Shown here: piece after piece, positions 1 to 6,966 of the stretch | How the letters are laid out: the number at the start of each line of letters is the position of its first letter | Numbering within the stretch: position 1 is the stretch's first letter | Source of the DNA: Flavobacterium gelidicaeli | GTDB lineage: Bacteria; Bacteroidota; Bacteroidia; Flavobacteriales; Flavobacteriaceae | Length of the DNA: 64,000 nt | Assembly: GCF_013294005.1 (NCBI RefSeq) | Contig: NZ_JABSNK010000003.1 | Coordinates: forward strand, 310,001 to 374,000 | Direction of reading: 5' to 3' | The notes under the pieces: model-generated | Databases searched by the model: none | Seen by the model: the letters and a program-made list of their open reading frames with translations, nothing else | What the model was told of the DNA's origin: nothing | Position numbers and translations under genes: made by a program

Positions 1-1
1 C

Positions 2-769
2 AAATTGGGAGATGATTATGGAAATAGCAATTTTGGTGTTAATTATGCTCACCCTGCTGAACTTAAAAGGAGCTCATTGATTTTTAATTATGTTGTATCT
101 AGTTTTCAAAAACAAAGTTGGGATGTAATTAGTAAGAATAAAAACTATTTACTCAGAACTAAAAAGACTCATCAGAATACTCAAACAAATAATTCAACTG
201 TATCAGAAATGCAGTCAACCAATAGTTCAGATGCTCTTGCAATGAATATATTCTGTTATCCCGAATTTACCAAGTGGAAAGGGACAAAGAAACTTTTTAG
301 AGTTGATGAATTCTCAGATATAGAATTTGGATTTTTAGCAAAAGTACAAAAAACAATTAATGGCAAACCTTGCGATGATGCAACGGAAGTAGATGTCTTT
401 TTCAATAAATGTATTGTTGAGTGCAAACTGACAGAATCAGACTTTACCTCAAAAAATAAAGAAATAGTTAATCAATATTCAGATTTCGAAAAAACTTTTC
501 ATACTGACAAACTAGTTCAAAGCGATACAGAGTTTTTTAATTATCAATTAATTAGAAATATTCTAGCAGCGAAACAATATGACGGTAGGTTCATATTAAT
601 TTGCGATATGCGTAGACCTGATTTAGCTAAAAGTTTCTTTCAAACGGTAAACTGTATTAAAGATATTGATCTAAGAACTAAATGTGAAATTATCTATTGG
701 CAAGATATTGCCAAAGTTGTTGGTAGTGAATTACAAAGCTTTTTAAATGAGAAGTATGGGATTAGCTAA
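2..769 (+). CDS. Restriction-endonuclease-like protein, 5' end outside window
   Basis: The reading frame is open to the left edge, so the N-terminus is missing; the TTG at position 5 is probably not the real start. Around residues 125-145 a conserved Asp lies in VDVFF and is followed by VECKLTE, the D...E-x-K arrangement of PD-(D/E)XK nucleases, and it resembles the PGN_0703-type putative restriction endonucleases. No methyltransferase is seen next to it, but the 5' side is cut off. It opens a 5-kb stretch of toxin, antitoxin and restriction-like remnants, which fits a defence role. Family assignment is from memory of the motif; the nuclease fold is the safer part of the call. Confidence 0.5.
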   Translation, partial: KLGDDYGNSNFGVNYAHPAELKRSSLIFNYVVSSFQKQSWDVISKNKNYLLRTKKTHQNTQTNNSTVSEMQSTNSSDALAMNIFCYPEFTKWKGTKKLFRVDEFSDIEFGFLAKVQKTINGKPCDDATEVDVFFNKCIVECKLTESDFTSKNKEIVNQYSDFEKTFHTDKLVQSDTEFFNYQLIRNILAAKQYDGRFILICDMRRPDLAKSFFQTVNCIKDIDLRTKCEIIYWQDIAKVVGSELQSFLNEKYGIS

Positions 770-865
770 TTGTCATTAAAAGTGACTCATTTCTTTGTAA
801 TGATTTAAATTATCCTATTTAAAAAAGTCAGGGATATAATAAAATGTTATTGCAGCAGGTTTTGA

Positions 866-1051
866 GAGGCGTTGCAGAAAAGGAAATTAACTAAACATAC
901 ATTACCATATATTGGTTCTGTTCCGCATCCATCCGCAAGTTCATGGTTGAATAAGCCATCTAAAAAGTATGGAACAAAAGAAATTCCAACAGCAACAAGG
1001 AGGGAGAAGTTTGAAAGGATTGTTAAAATTAAAGAATCGGTTAACGAATAA
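866..1051 (+). pseudogene. Orphan C-terminal coding fragment in the 770-1133 gap
   Basis: The 364-bp gap after the first gene carries a 61-codon open stretch preceded in frame by a stop and lacking a plausible start. Its translation has protein-like composition (PYIGSVPHPSASSWLN, then a basic Arg/Lys-rich tail) and ends at a normal TAA, so it looks like the tail of a lost gene. The family is not recognised with confidence; the His-Pro-Ser motif is only faintly like uracil-DNA-glycosylase-type C-termini. Nothing else was seen in the gap. Confidence 0.3.
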
Positions 1052-1133
1052 AAATATTAGTTTGATGTTGCTTGAAAAATTGAACAACTTAAACTAATTT
1101 GTAAAATAAAATATAAATTATAATTGAAATAAA

Positions 1134-1817
1134 ATGAAAAATGCTTACCTACTAAGTTCCATGTTATTAATTTTAATTTCCTGCGGAAAAGAAGAAAAAG
1201 AAGAAAAACCAGCTGTAAAAGGAAATGTTGAAGTTAAGTCTGTGAAAAATAAAAAAGAAAAGAAGTCTTATATATCGCAAAAATGGAAAAAAACTAAAGA
1301 AGTTTTTAGTGAAAGTGATTCTGTAATACAAGTTAGGAAGGAGAAGTATTTTACTGACTTAAACACAAAGTATTCAGACTATAAATTAGCCGAAAAGTGG
1401 TTTTCATCAAATCCACATGAGTTAATGAAAAAAAAAGGAGATTTTTATAAAATGATCAAGAGTGAAATAGACAATAATAATACAATTGAACATGTAGATT
1501 TATCACATAAAAGTTCTTTAAATTCCTATAAATATCTTTTTGTGACAGAAGATGAATATTTAATTTATGATTTAAAAATTGAAAATAATAGATGCAATTA
1601 CGTAGGTGTTCGACGAATTAAAAAAGGATTTAGAAAAGAACCCGTGCATGATTTAATTTTTGATAAAAATGGAAATTTAGGTAAAGAAATTTATCAAGGA
1701 GAAGTGAAGCAGGATATGTTTACTAAAGATGGTCATCTGTTTTTTGAATTTGAAAAAGACAGTAAAGGACAAAATGTAAAAAACACGATAGATTTAGGAA
1801 TAGAAAGAAATTTTTAA
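1134..1817 (+). CDS. Hypothetical lipoprotein, 227 aa
   Basis: The N-terminus is a lipoprotein signal: a short basic start, a hydrophobic stretch and the lipobox LISC with Cys at residue 17, followed by a Glu/Lys-rich linker to about residue 55. The remainder has many Phe, Tyr and Lys residues and toward its end short strand-turn repeats of the type FDKNGNLGKEIYQG, as in MORN or toxin-antitoxin-immunity lipoproteins, but no family is claimed. One base separates its stop from the next lipoprotein gene, so the two are almost surely cotranscribed and may act together at the outer or inner membrane. Confidence 0.7.
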   Translation: MKNAYLLSSMLLILISCGKEEKEEKPAVKGNVEVKSVKNKKEKKSYISQKWKKTKEVFSESDSVIQVRKEKYFTDLNTKYSDYKLAEKWFSSNPHELMKKKGDFYKMIKSEIDNNNTIEHVDLSHKSSLNSYKYLFVTEDEYLIYDLKIENNRCNYVGVRRIKKGFRKEPVHDLIFDKNGNLGKEIYQGEVKQDMFTKDGHLFFEFEKDSKGQNVKNTIDLGIERNF

Positions 1818-1818
1818 T

Positions 1819-2793
1819 ATGAAATATATAGCCTTAATTTTAACTACTATTTTAATGGTGGGATGTAATAGTAAAAAAGAAGATACTTTGGATACGATAG
1901 GTAGCTCTTTTGTTGTCAATGTTGTAGATAAAGACGCTCCTCTTTCTAATAACACTTATTCTAATGAAGCTATTGAGATTTTAGAAAAACACAAGACTAA
2001 ATTGAAATCTATTTTGCCTCAAATACTTGCAAGTGAAGTGGATATTTATAAAAACACCTTAATTGAAATCGAAAAGATTCCAGCATTGACATATACATTG
2101 GCAGAAGCTAATTTATTAAATGATAAAGTTCGTAGAGAAGCTGGTGTTACTTTGGTTGAGAAGGAAATAGAGCTTAATCAAACTTATTTTGAATTATTTA
2201 ATGAACTTTCAATTTTGAATTTGAAATATAATTCTTTAGCAAAGGATGAGTTTGATGATTTCTATGATGCAGGTCCAATAGTATTATCAGATGAAATAAT
2301 GATTAAAATTGATGAATTAGTAAAAGATGAGGATACAAGGATTGAATTAGAAAAGGCAAATAATAGAAATGAAATGGCTTTTTCAGCGCTTCTGATTATA
2401 CCAGGTACAAGTACTTGCAAAGGAATTTTGGGAGGTCTAACTCAAGCAGCTCAACATTACAAATCAGGAAAAATACTTGCTGAAAAAACTTCGTATATAG
2501 CTAAAGGCAGTTATATGTTAATGAATAAACAAGTCGCAAGCTTTATAGCTAAGACGTTTAAAAATGATAAAATAAGGACAAAGGTTGCACAGGTAGGATA
2601 TGTAGGAGGTGTGGCGAGTGTAGGTAAAAAAGGTTTGACTTACATATCTCCAGAAGAGTCTAACATATTATTTAAAGTCATAGAAAATAAAATAGGAGGT
2701 AGAATAGGTGATTTTTCGGATGGAATTCTTGCTGTTCATATGCAACGTGTTAGGGATTTAATTAAAAAAAATGCAGTTAAAGTTAAAGGGTAA
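1819..2793 (+). CDS. Hypothetical lipoprotein, 324 aa
   Basis: It begins with a lipoprotein signal ending in the lipobox MVGC (Cys at residue 16). Residues 40-190 are rich in Glu, Lys, Leu and Ile and look alpha-helical. From about 190 there is a more hydrophobic Gly/Ala-rich part (ALLIIPGTSTCKGILGG and later VGYVGGVASVGKKG) that could insert in or contact a membrane. The family is not recognised. It starts one base after the preceding lipoprotein gene and is the last gene of that pair. Glycine-rich hydrophobic segments in a lipoprotein could suit an effector or immunity protein, but that is speculation. Confidence 0.7.
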   Translation: MKYIALILTTILMVGCNSKKEDTLDTIGSSFVVNVVDKDAPLSNNTYSNEAIEILEKHKTKLKSILPQILASEVDIYKNTLIEIEKIPALTYTLAEANLLNDKVRREAGVTLVEKEIELNQTYFELFNELSILNLKYNSLAKDEFDDFYDAGPIVLSDEIMIKIDELVKDEDTRIELEKANNRNEMAFSALLIIPGTSTCKGILGGLTQAAQHYKSGKILAEKTSYIAKGSYMLMNKQVASFIAKTFKNDKIRTKVAQVGYVGGVASVGKKGLTYISPEESNILFKVIENKIGGRIGDFSDGILAVHMQRVRDLIKKNAVKVKG

Positions 2794-2815
2794 TTAAGTT
2801 TTTAAAATTAGCTAG

Positions 2816-3015
2816 AGTATCTTAAATAAAAACAAAGCCACTACCAAAAATCTGAAAGCCAACGAACTACAGGTAAATAACTTTTTACAAGCTCCTAACG
2901 TACAATTTGTGATTCCTGTATACCAGCGTAATTACGACTGTAAAAATTCAGAATGTAATAAATTATTACACGATATTATAGGGGTCAAAACAAATAAATG
3001 TTTGGTCAAGAAGTA
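2816..3015 (+). pseudogene. GmrSD/DUF262 N-terminal remnant
   Basis: A 66-codon open stretch without a good start translates to a segment with FVIPVYQRNYDC and, further on, CNKLLHDII. This is the start of the DUF262 (GmrS-like, ParB/Srx-fold) domain of GmrSD-type modification-dependent restriction enzymes, where (I/V)PxYQRxYxW is followed by a Cys and a L-x-D-I motif. Everything downstream of the first 60 residues of the domain is gone. It is a remnant, not a working gene. Confidence 0.6.
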
Positions 3016-3180
3016 GAATGGGAAGAGCTACCTGAAAATAAAATGAGTAGAGTAAAAATTGAAAAGCAAGGCGTAAATTTATTTAGGCAGACTGATTGGC
3101 TAGAAATGAATGAATTTATAATTAGTATGCTACCTAAATTTGAAAACGCGTTAAGTCCATTTCTAAAGAATATAAAATAA
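2998..3180 (+). pseudogene. C-terminal fragment, DUF4268-like
   Basis: The 60-residue frame follows the DUF262 remnant in another reading frame. Its end, with TDWLEMNEFIISMLPKFENA and SPFLKNI, resembles the C-terminus of DUF4268 proteins, which often end in a Trp-containing helix, a Lys-Phe motif and a final SPxIK-like tail. Together with the remnant just upstream this suggests that a deletion joined the front of a GmrSD-like gene to the back of another restriction-associated gene. It could be translated as a short peptide, but no function is proposed. Confidence 0.35.
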
Positions 3181-3242
3181 CATTCCAAAATATATTATTA
3201 ATTGTTATTTTTAATTAGCTCTAGCAATTTTAAAATAATATT

Positions 3243-3598
3243 TTAATCAAAAACAGCTATTCTACTTTCCAACAACTCCAAATAATTCTCTTTCATTTCC
3301 ATTAGAGAGAAAAGAAATTTCAAGCAGCTCCTTCCATTTAGGTGTTGCTTTTTTCATTTGATCTAAATTGTAGCTACTATTTTTTCGTTGGGTTGTAATC
3401 TTTCTTTGGCATAATATTCTATGAAATCAGTTGCTTTGAAATTGCTCTTTTTCCTTTTAATGTTAATACAATTTCTTAATCAGGATTTTTAATCGTTATA
3501 GTAGAATTTATATAATCATAAATAGGTGCTAGGGTTGTTTTTCCATTATTGGTGATTAACAAGAAGTTTTTCAAATGCATGTCTATATATAAGATGAC
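3243..3598 (-). pseudogene. HipA kinase C-terminal remnant
   Basis: Read on the minus strand, this gap translates (with frameshifts and stops) to IDMHLKNFLLITNNG, the HipA kinase motif D-x-H-L-K-N-F-S-L. It continues with YDYINSTITIKNPD, VLTLKGKRAIS and, near the end, W-K-E-L-L-E-I-S-F-L-S. This is the order found in the C-terminal half of HipA-type Ser/Thr kinase toxins. The N-terminal half and any HipB are absent. At least four in-frame stops or shifts make it a clear pseudogene. It lies back to back with the AbiE-like pair. Confidence 0.65.
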
Positions 3599-3643
3599 TA
3601 GAGATAATTACCACCGCATTATTTTAATGTAAACAAAATTGTT

Positions 3644-3651
3644 TATATTTG
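3644..3651 (+). promoter_or_regulatory. -7 box directly before the antitoxin start
   Basis: TATATTTG matches the Bacteroidota -7 consensus TAnnTTTG exactly and ends only four bases before the ATG at 3656. The expected transcription start is at or within a few bases of that ATG, so the mRNA would be leaderless. A -33 TTG is not obvious. Confidence 0.55.
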
Positions 3652-3655
3652 TACT

Positions 3656-4153
3656 ATGAATACATTAATAGAAAAATACAAAGGCATACACCCTGGAATA
3701 ATATTGGAACGCTTACTGAACAAAAAAGCGATTTCACAACGTCCTTTTGCCCTTTCTATTGGAGAACATCCACAAACCTTAAATACTATAACAAAAGGCA
3801 AAAGAAGGCTTAATACTGCTTTAGCATTGAAAATTGAGGAGAAATTAAACTTAGAAGAAGGCTCGCTTGCTTTACTACAAACGTATTATGACATTAAAGA
3901 AGAGAAGAGGAAATCAAAACAAAGCACGCCTGATTTATCTCTTTTAAGAAAATCATTATTTTGGGATACTGATATTTCTAAAATAGATTGGCAAAAACAA
4001 AGAGAAGCGGTAATTAGACGAATATTTGAACGTGGTAATGATATCGAAAAAGAAGAAATTAAACACTTCTATAAAAGTGCCATCGTTAAAAGTACACTTG
4101 CAAATAGTAGTCGTAAACCTTACACCATTTACAGCAATAAAGAAAACGCATAA
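3656..4153 (+). CDS. HTH antitoxin of an AbiE-like toxin-antitoxin pair
   Basis: The 165-residue protein has an N-terminal helix-turn-helix of the Xre/HigA kind (residues about 12-70: HPGIILERLL, then a turn with HPQTLNTITKGKRRL and ALALKIEEKL). A basic helical C-terminal half contains LRKSLFWDTDISKIDWQKQ and an RRIFERG segment. The same C-terminal pattern is common in Bacteroidota proteins encoded just upstream of AbiEii/AbiGii nucleotidyltransferase toxins. Its stop TAA shares a base with the ATG of that toxin gene, so they are coupled. It probably neutralises the toxin and autorepresses. It is intact although its toxin is broken. Confidence 0.7.
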   Translation: MNTLIEKYKGIHPGIILERLLNKKAISQRPFALSIGEHPQTLNTITKGKRRLNTALALKIEEKLNLEEGSLALLQTYYDIKEEKRKSKQSTPDLSLLRKSLFWDTDISKIDWQKQREAVIRRIFERGNDIEKEEIKHFYKSAIVKSTLANSSRKPYTIYSNKENA

Positions 4154-4800
4154 TGTTATACTACGCTACTGTAAATGATTTACTGAAAAATAGTTTATTA
4201 CAATTAATGCAATCTGAAATTTTTAATGATTTTAGACTTGTAGGAGGTACTGCATTGAGTTTACAAATAGGTCACAGAGAATCTATCGATATTGATTTGT
4301 TTAGTGATGCCGACTATGGAACATTAGATTTTGGAAGCATCGAGAACTATCTAAAATAAAATTTTAAATTTGTTGATTATATAGATACAATTCCAGCAAT
4401 GGGAAAGTCTTATTTTATTGGAGAAGACAAAGAAAACACGATAAAATTAGACCTATATTACACAGATAGTTATATACAACCTTATATCGAAGTAGACGGA
4501 GTCAGAATGGCAACTATTGAAGAAATTATTGCAATGAAAATAGATGTTGTGCAACGAGGGGGGAGAAAAAAAGACTTTTGGGATCTACATGATTTGCTTC
4601 AATTATACAATATCAGCCAAATGTTAGATTTACATAAGCAAAGATATTCTTATACTCATGACAGAGATTTAATAATTCAAAACTTCACTTCCTTCGATCA
4701 AGCTGATGAAGATTTTAATCCAATTTGTTCTAAAGGAAAATATTGGGAATTTATAAAGGAAGATTTTGAAGAGGTAATTCTAAAATTTAAAAAATTATAG
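4153..4800 (+). pseudogene. AbiEii/AbiGii-type nucleotidyltransferase toxin, broken by one in-frame stop
   Basis: Codons 1-68 carry the toxin's nucleotidyltransferase core, with LVGGTALSLQIGHRESIDIDLFS (GGTAL, then the H-R-x-S-x-D-x-D-L catalytic pair). A TAA at 4357-4359 then interrupts the frame. Reading continues in the same frame for another 147 codons with the conserved LDLYYTDSYIQP, ATIEEIIAMKIDVVQRGGRKKDFWDLHDLL and a normal end. One base change (for example CAA or AAA to TAA) therefore separates this from a full 215-residue toxin. A reinitiating ATG at 4399 would give a piece without the active site. A sequencing error is possible. Confidence 0.75.
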
Positions 4801-4812
4801 CATTAAAAAAAA

Positions 4813-5169
4813 ATGAACTGGAAAGTAATTAAAACCGAAGCTGAACATAAAATAGCTGTAAAGCGTGCAATGGAAATATTTCACGCAGAACCCGACACTC
4901 CCGAAGATGACGAGCTGGGTGTTTTACTTATTTTGATAAAAGATTTTGAAGATAAAAATTATCCTATGCCTGAACTGGATGCTTTAGAAGTCAGCAAAAT
5001 AAAAATGGAAGAAATGGGTATAAAAAACAAAGATTTAGAACCTATCATTGGGAGTAAAGGACACGTCTCAGCAATATTGTCTGGCAAGCGTGAAATCACT
5101 TTAAAAATGGCTCAAAAGCTTAAAAATTTTTTTGGTATTCCAGCGAACGTCTTCTTGCATGGTGCATAA
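4813..5169 (+). CDS. higA: HigA-type antitoxin, HTH protein
   Basis: The 118-residue protein matches HigA antitoxins of the HigBA family: an N-terminal Glu/Asp-rich helical part with PDTPEDDELGVLLILIKDFEDKNYP, followed by an Xre helix-turn-helix from about residue 75 (KNKDLEPIIGSKGHVSAILSG, REITLKMAQKLKNFFGIP). HigA normally follows a HigB RNase gene, but here the gene before it is the broken nucleotidyltransferase toxin, 12 bases upstream, and no HigB frame was found. It is therefore a solitary antitoxin, or it belongs to a rearranged locus. It binds DNA and may repress the locus. Confidence 0.75.
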   Translation: MNWKVIKTEAEHKIAVKRAMEIFHAEPDTPEDDELGVLLILIKDFEDKNYPMPELDALEVSKIKMEEMGIKNKDLEPIIGSKGHVSAILSGKREITLKMAQKLKNFFGIPANVFLHGA

Positions 5170-5528
5170 ATTCGTTTTATGCTTGCACTAATCGCATTTA
5201 TAAACTAAACAACTATAGACTATAAGTCCATAGATTTGGTTTGGCACCCTGATAGTCTGCATGATTGGATTTCAGAAAAAATTAAAATTAGCCATAGATT
5301 AAATTGATTTTTAAGGTTAAATACTTTTAATCGTATTGATCTGTAGCTAAAATTTTGAGAAGAAAAAACAAGATGCATTTTATACTAATAGTTTTAAACT
5401 CTATTTGAGACCTCTAATTCTCATACACTCCATATATAATATTATAACTATTGTAAAAAGTAGCATAACCCATTCCCTTATTAAGAACCTTAATTTTACT
5501 GTACTAAAATAATTTTAATACAAGCAAA
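5170..5528 (+). other. Intergenic gap of 359 bp
   Basis: No gene, RNA or clear repeat was recognised. A 32-codon open stretch at 5209-5307 has a protein-like translation (WHPDSLHDWISEKIKIS) but no start, so it may be one more gene remnant at the right edge of the accessory patch. Confidence 0.4.
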
Positions 5529-6350
5529 ATGAAGAAGCAAACAATATTTATCACAGGAGCAGGATCAGGATTAGGGAAAGGAACAGCAATAGGACTAGCA
5601 CAACAAGGGCACAAAGTAATTGCTGCCGTGCATACATGGGAACAAATGTCTCGATTTAAAGAAGAATTAGCAGACACCGATTATAAAGAACAAATTGAAT
5701 TGATAAAAATAGACATCTTAGATCCTATTGACCGTAAAAGAGCGTGGCAATACGATATTGATATTCTAGTAAACAATGCTGGTAGAGCCGAAACCGGACC
5801 TATGGCAGAGATTCCAGTAAATTATCTTAGAGAAGTAATGGAGGTCAACACCTTTGGAACACTTGAATTCTCACAGCCTTTTATTAAAAAAATGGTTGAA
5901 AAGAAAAAAGGGAAAGTTATTTTTCTTTCATCGATTGCTGGATTAGTGACTAATCCGTTTTTAGGAGCTTATAACGCATCAAAGCACGCGCTTGAGGCCG
6001 TTGTTCAATGTTTACGTGATGAGTTACAACCTTTTGGAGTGACGGTAGCGACTATCAATCCAGGGCCATTCGAAACTGGTTTTAACGATCGCGCTTATGA
6101 TTCTTACAAACAATGGTTTGATGAAGACGTACACTTTACTCCTAAAAAAGATATTGAGAAAGCAGCGGAACAAATGGGTAAAAAGCAACTTGATCCCCAA
6201 ATAATGATTGATAAAATGGTTGAAATCATTCCGCAAGAAAATCACAATTTTAGAACCATACACACTGAAGAATTTGTAGCAATGTGTAAGGAATATCAAG
6301 ACCGTCAATACGATATTCAAACAAACCAAATTGACCCATCTAAGCAATAA
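5529..6350 (+). CDS. Short-chain dehydrogenase/reductase (SDR)
   Basis: A classical NAD(P)-dependent SDR of 273 residues. The cofactor motif TGAGSGLG is at residues 10-17, the NNAG motif is in ILVNNAGRAETG, the catalytic Ser is in VIFLSSIAG and the active-site Tyr and Lys are in YNASK, followed by the PGP-F-x-T motif of the substrate loop. The length is slightly above the usual 250 because of a C-terminal extension of about 40 residues. The substrate cannot be read from sequence. It stands alone: 359 bp without a gene before it and the Hc1 gene after it. Confidence 0.88.
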   Translation: MKKQTIFITGAGSGLGKGTAIGLAQQGHKVIAAVHTWEQMSRFKEELADTDYKEQIELIKIDILDPIDRKRAWQYDIDILVNNAGRAETGPMAEIPVNYLREVMEVNTFGTLEFSQPFIKKMVEKKKGKVIFLSSIAGLVTNPFLGAYNASKHALEAVVQCLRDELQPFGVTVATINPGPFETGFNDRAYDSYKQWFDEDVHFTPKKDIEKAAEQMGKKQLDPQIMIDKMVEIIPQENHNFRTIHTEEFVAMCKEYQDRQYDIQTNQIDPSKQ

Positions 6351-6542
6351 AATCACTTAAAAAATTAAGTAATACGCGTCGCTTTTCTACTTTTGTTGGT
6401 GGAATAATTCCTTTTTTATCAAAAGAAATACAATAAAAACGGCTTTTTTTTTCAAACCGAAATTCAATTAAACAGTCCAAACCTCGTTTTTGCCCAGTAA
6501 ATGAGGAAAAAAAGTCCGTTTTGAAATATTTTTAACATAATA

Positions 6543-6576
6543 TTGCTAGGCTATCCACCGCAAAATTCTATTTTTG
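6543..6576 (+). promoter_or_regulatory. Promoter of the Hc1-like gene
   Basis: A TTG at 6543-6545 and a perfect -7 box TATTTTTG at 6569-6576 are separated by 23 bases, within the range for Bacteroidota sigma-70 promoters. The coding start lies 25 bases downstream at 6602. Confidence 0.6.
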
Positions 6577-6601
6577 CGACCTTAACTATAATATAACAAT
6601 C

Positions 6602-6778
6602 ATGAAAGAATTAGTAGCAAAGATTAACGCTGAATTTGAAACATTTACTGCAGAAACAGAATCTCTAATTGATAAAGGAGTTAAAGCTGCTGGTGCAAGA
6701 GCACGTAAGTCAACTTTAGAAATGGAAAAAATGTTAAAAGAATTTAGAAAGCTTTCTATCGAAGAGTCTAAAAAATAA
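6602..6778 (+). CDS. Histone H1-like protein Hc1 family, 58 aa
   Basis: The small gene starts MKELVAKINAEFETFTAE and continues with the basic segment GVKAAGARARKSTLEMEKMLKEFRKLS, typical of the short Hc1-like histone proteins that are widespread in Bacteroidota. It is predicted to be helical and to bind DNA as a nucleoid-associated protein. It has its own promoter with consensus elements and is followed 14 bases later by a strong terminator, so it is a single-gene, likely highly expressed unit. Confidence 0.85.
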   Translation: MKELVAKINAEFETFTAETESLIDKGVKAAGARARKSTLEMEKMLKEFRKLSIEESKK

Positions 6779-6792
6779 TAGCTTATTATTAC

Positions 6793-6827
6793 AAAAGTCC
6801 TTAGTTCACCCTAAGGACTTTTTTTAT
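6793..6827 (+). terminator. Rho-independent terminator of the Hc1-like gene
   Basis: A perfect 12-bp stem (AAAAGTCCTTAG / CTAAGGACTTTT) with loop TTCACC runs into a T-tract. It lies 14 bases after the stop codon. Confidence 0.9.
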
Positions 6828-6925
6828 GCCTATAAATTACCGCTTCCCTCCTATTTATCATGAAAACGATAATCCCATAATCTCAAATACTTTAAGGATT
6901 ATGCCTCGTTTTATTTAAATATGTT

Positions 6926-6933
6926 TATTTTTG
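6926..6933 (+). promoter_or_regulatory. -7 box of the aldehyde dehydrogenase gene
   Basis: TATTTTTG fits TAnnTTTG exactly and its last three bases overlap the operator at 6931-6955, so a bound repressor would cover the -7 element and the transcription start. A -33 element is not clear. Confidence 0.5.
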
Positions 6934-6955
6934 GTAAACCAATTTGGAAAACCAA
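6931..6955. promoter_or_regulatory. 25-bp operator, uronate-type, copy 1
   Basis: Two near-palindromic 12-mers, TTGGTAAACCAA and TTGGAAAACCAA, share a compact 25-bp site ending 11 bases before the ATG of the aldehyde dehydrogenase. On the other strand it equals the site upstream of the alginate lyase gene (20432-20456) with only two mismatches. The core TTGGT-N2-ACCAA is like UxuR/ExuR-class (FadR-subfamily GntR) operators, known regulators of uronate use. That a GntR protein binds here is inference; no matching regulator gene is in the window. Confidence 0.75.
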
Positions 6956-6966
6956 AAATATACTAT

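Noticed and set aside
5209..5307. 32-codon protein-like frame in the gap after higA
   Set aside because: Too short, without start or recognised family; noted only as a possible remnant.
5529..6350. SDR gene as the alginate monomer (DEH) reductase
   Set aside because: Some flavobacterial DEH reductases are SDRs, but this gene has no copy of the shared operator and no specific motif ties it to DEH.
6024..6356. 110-codon antisense frame under the SDR gene
   Set aside because: It overlaps the conserved SDR catalytic region and has no family features.
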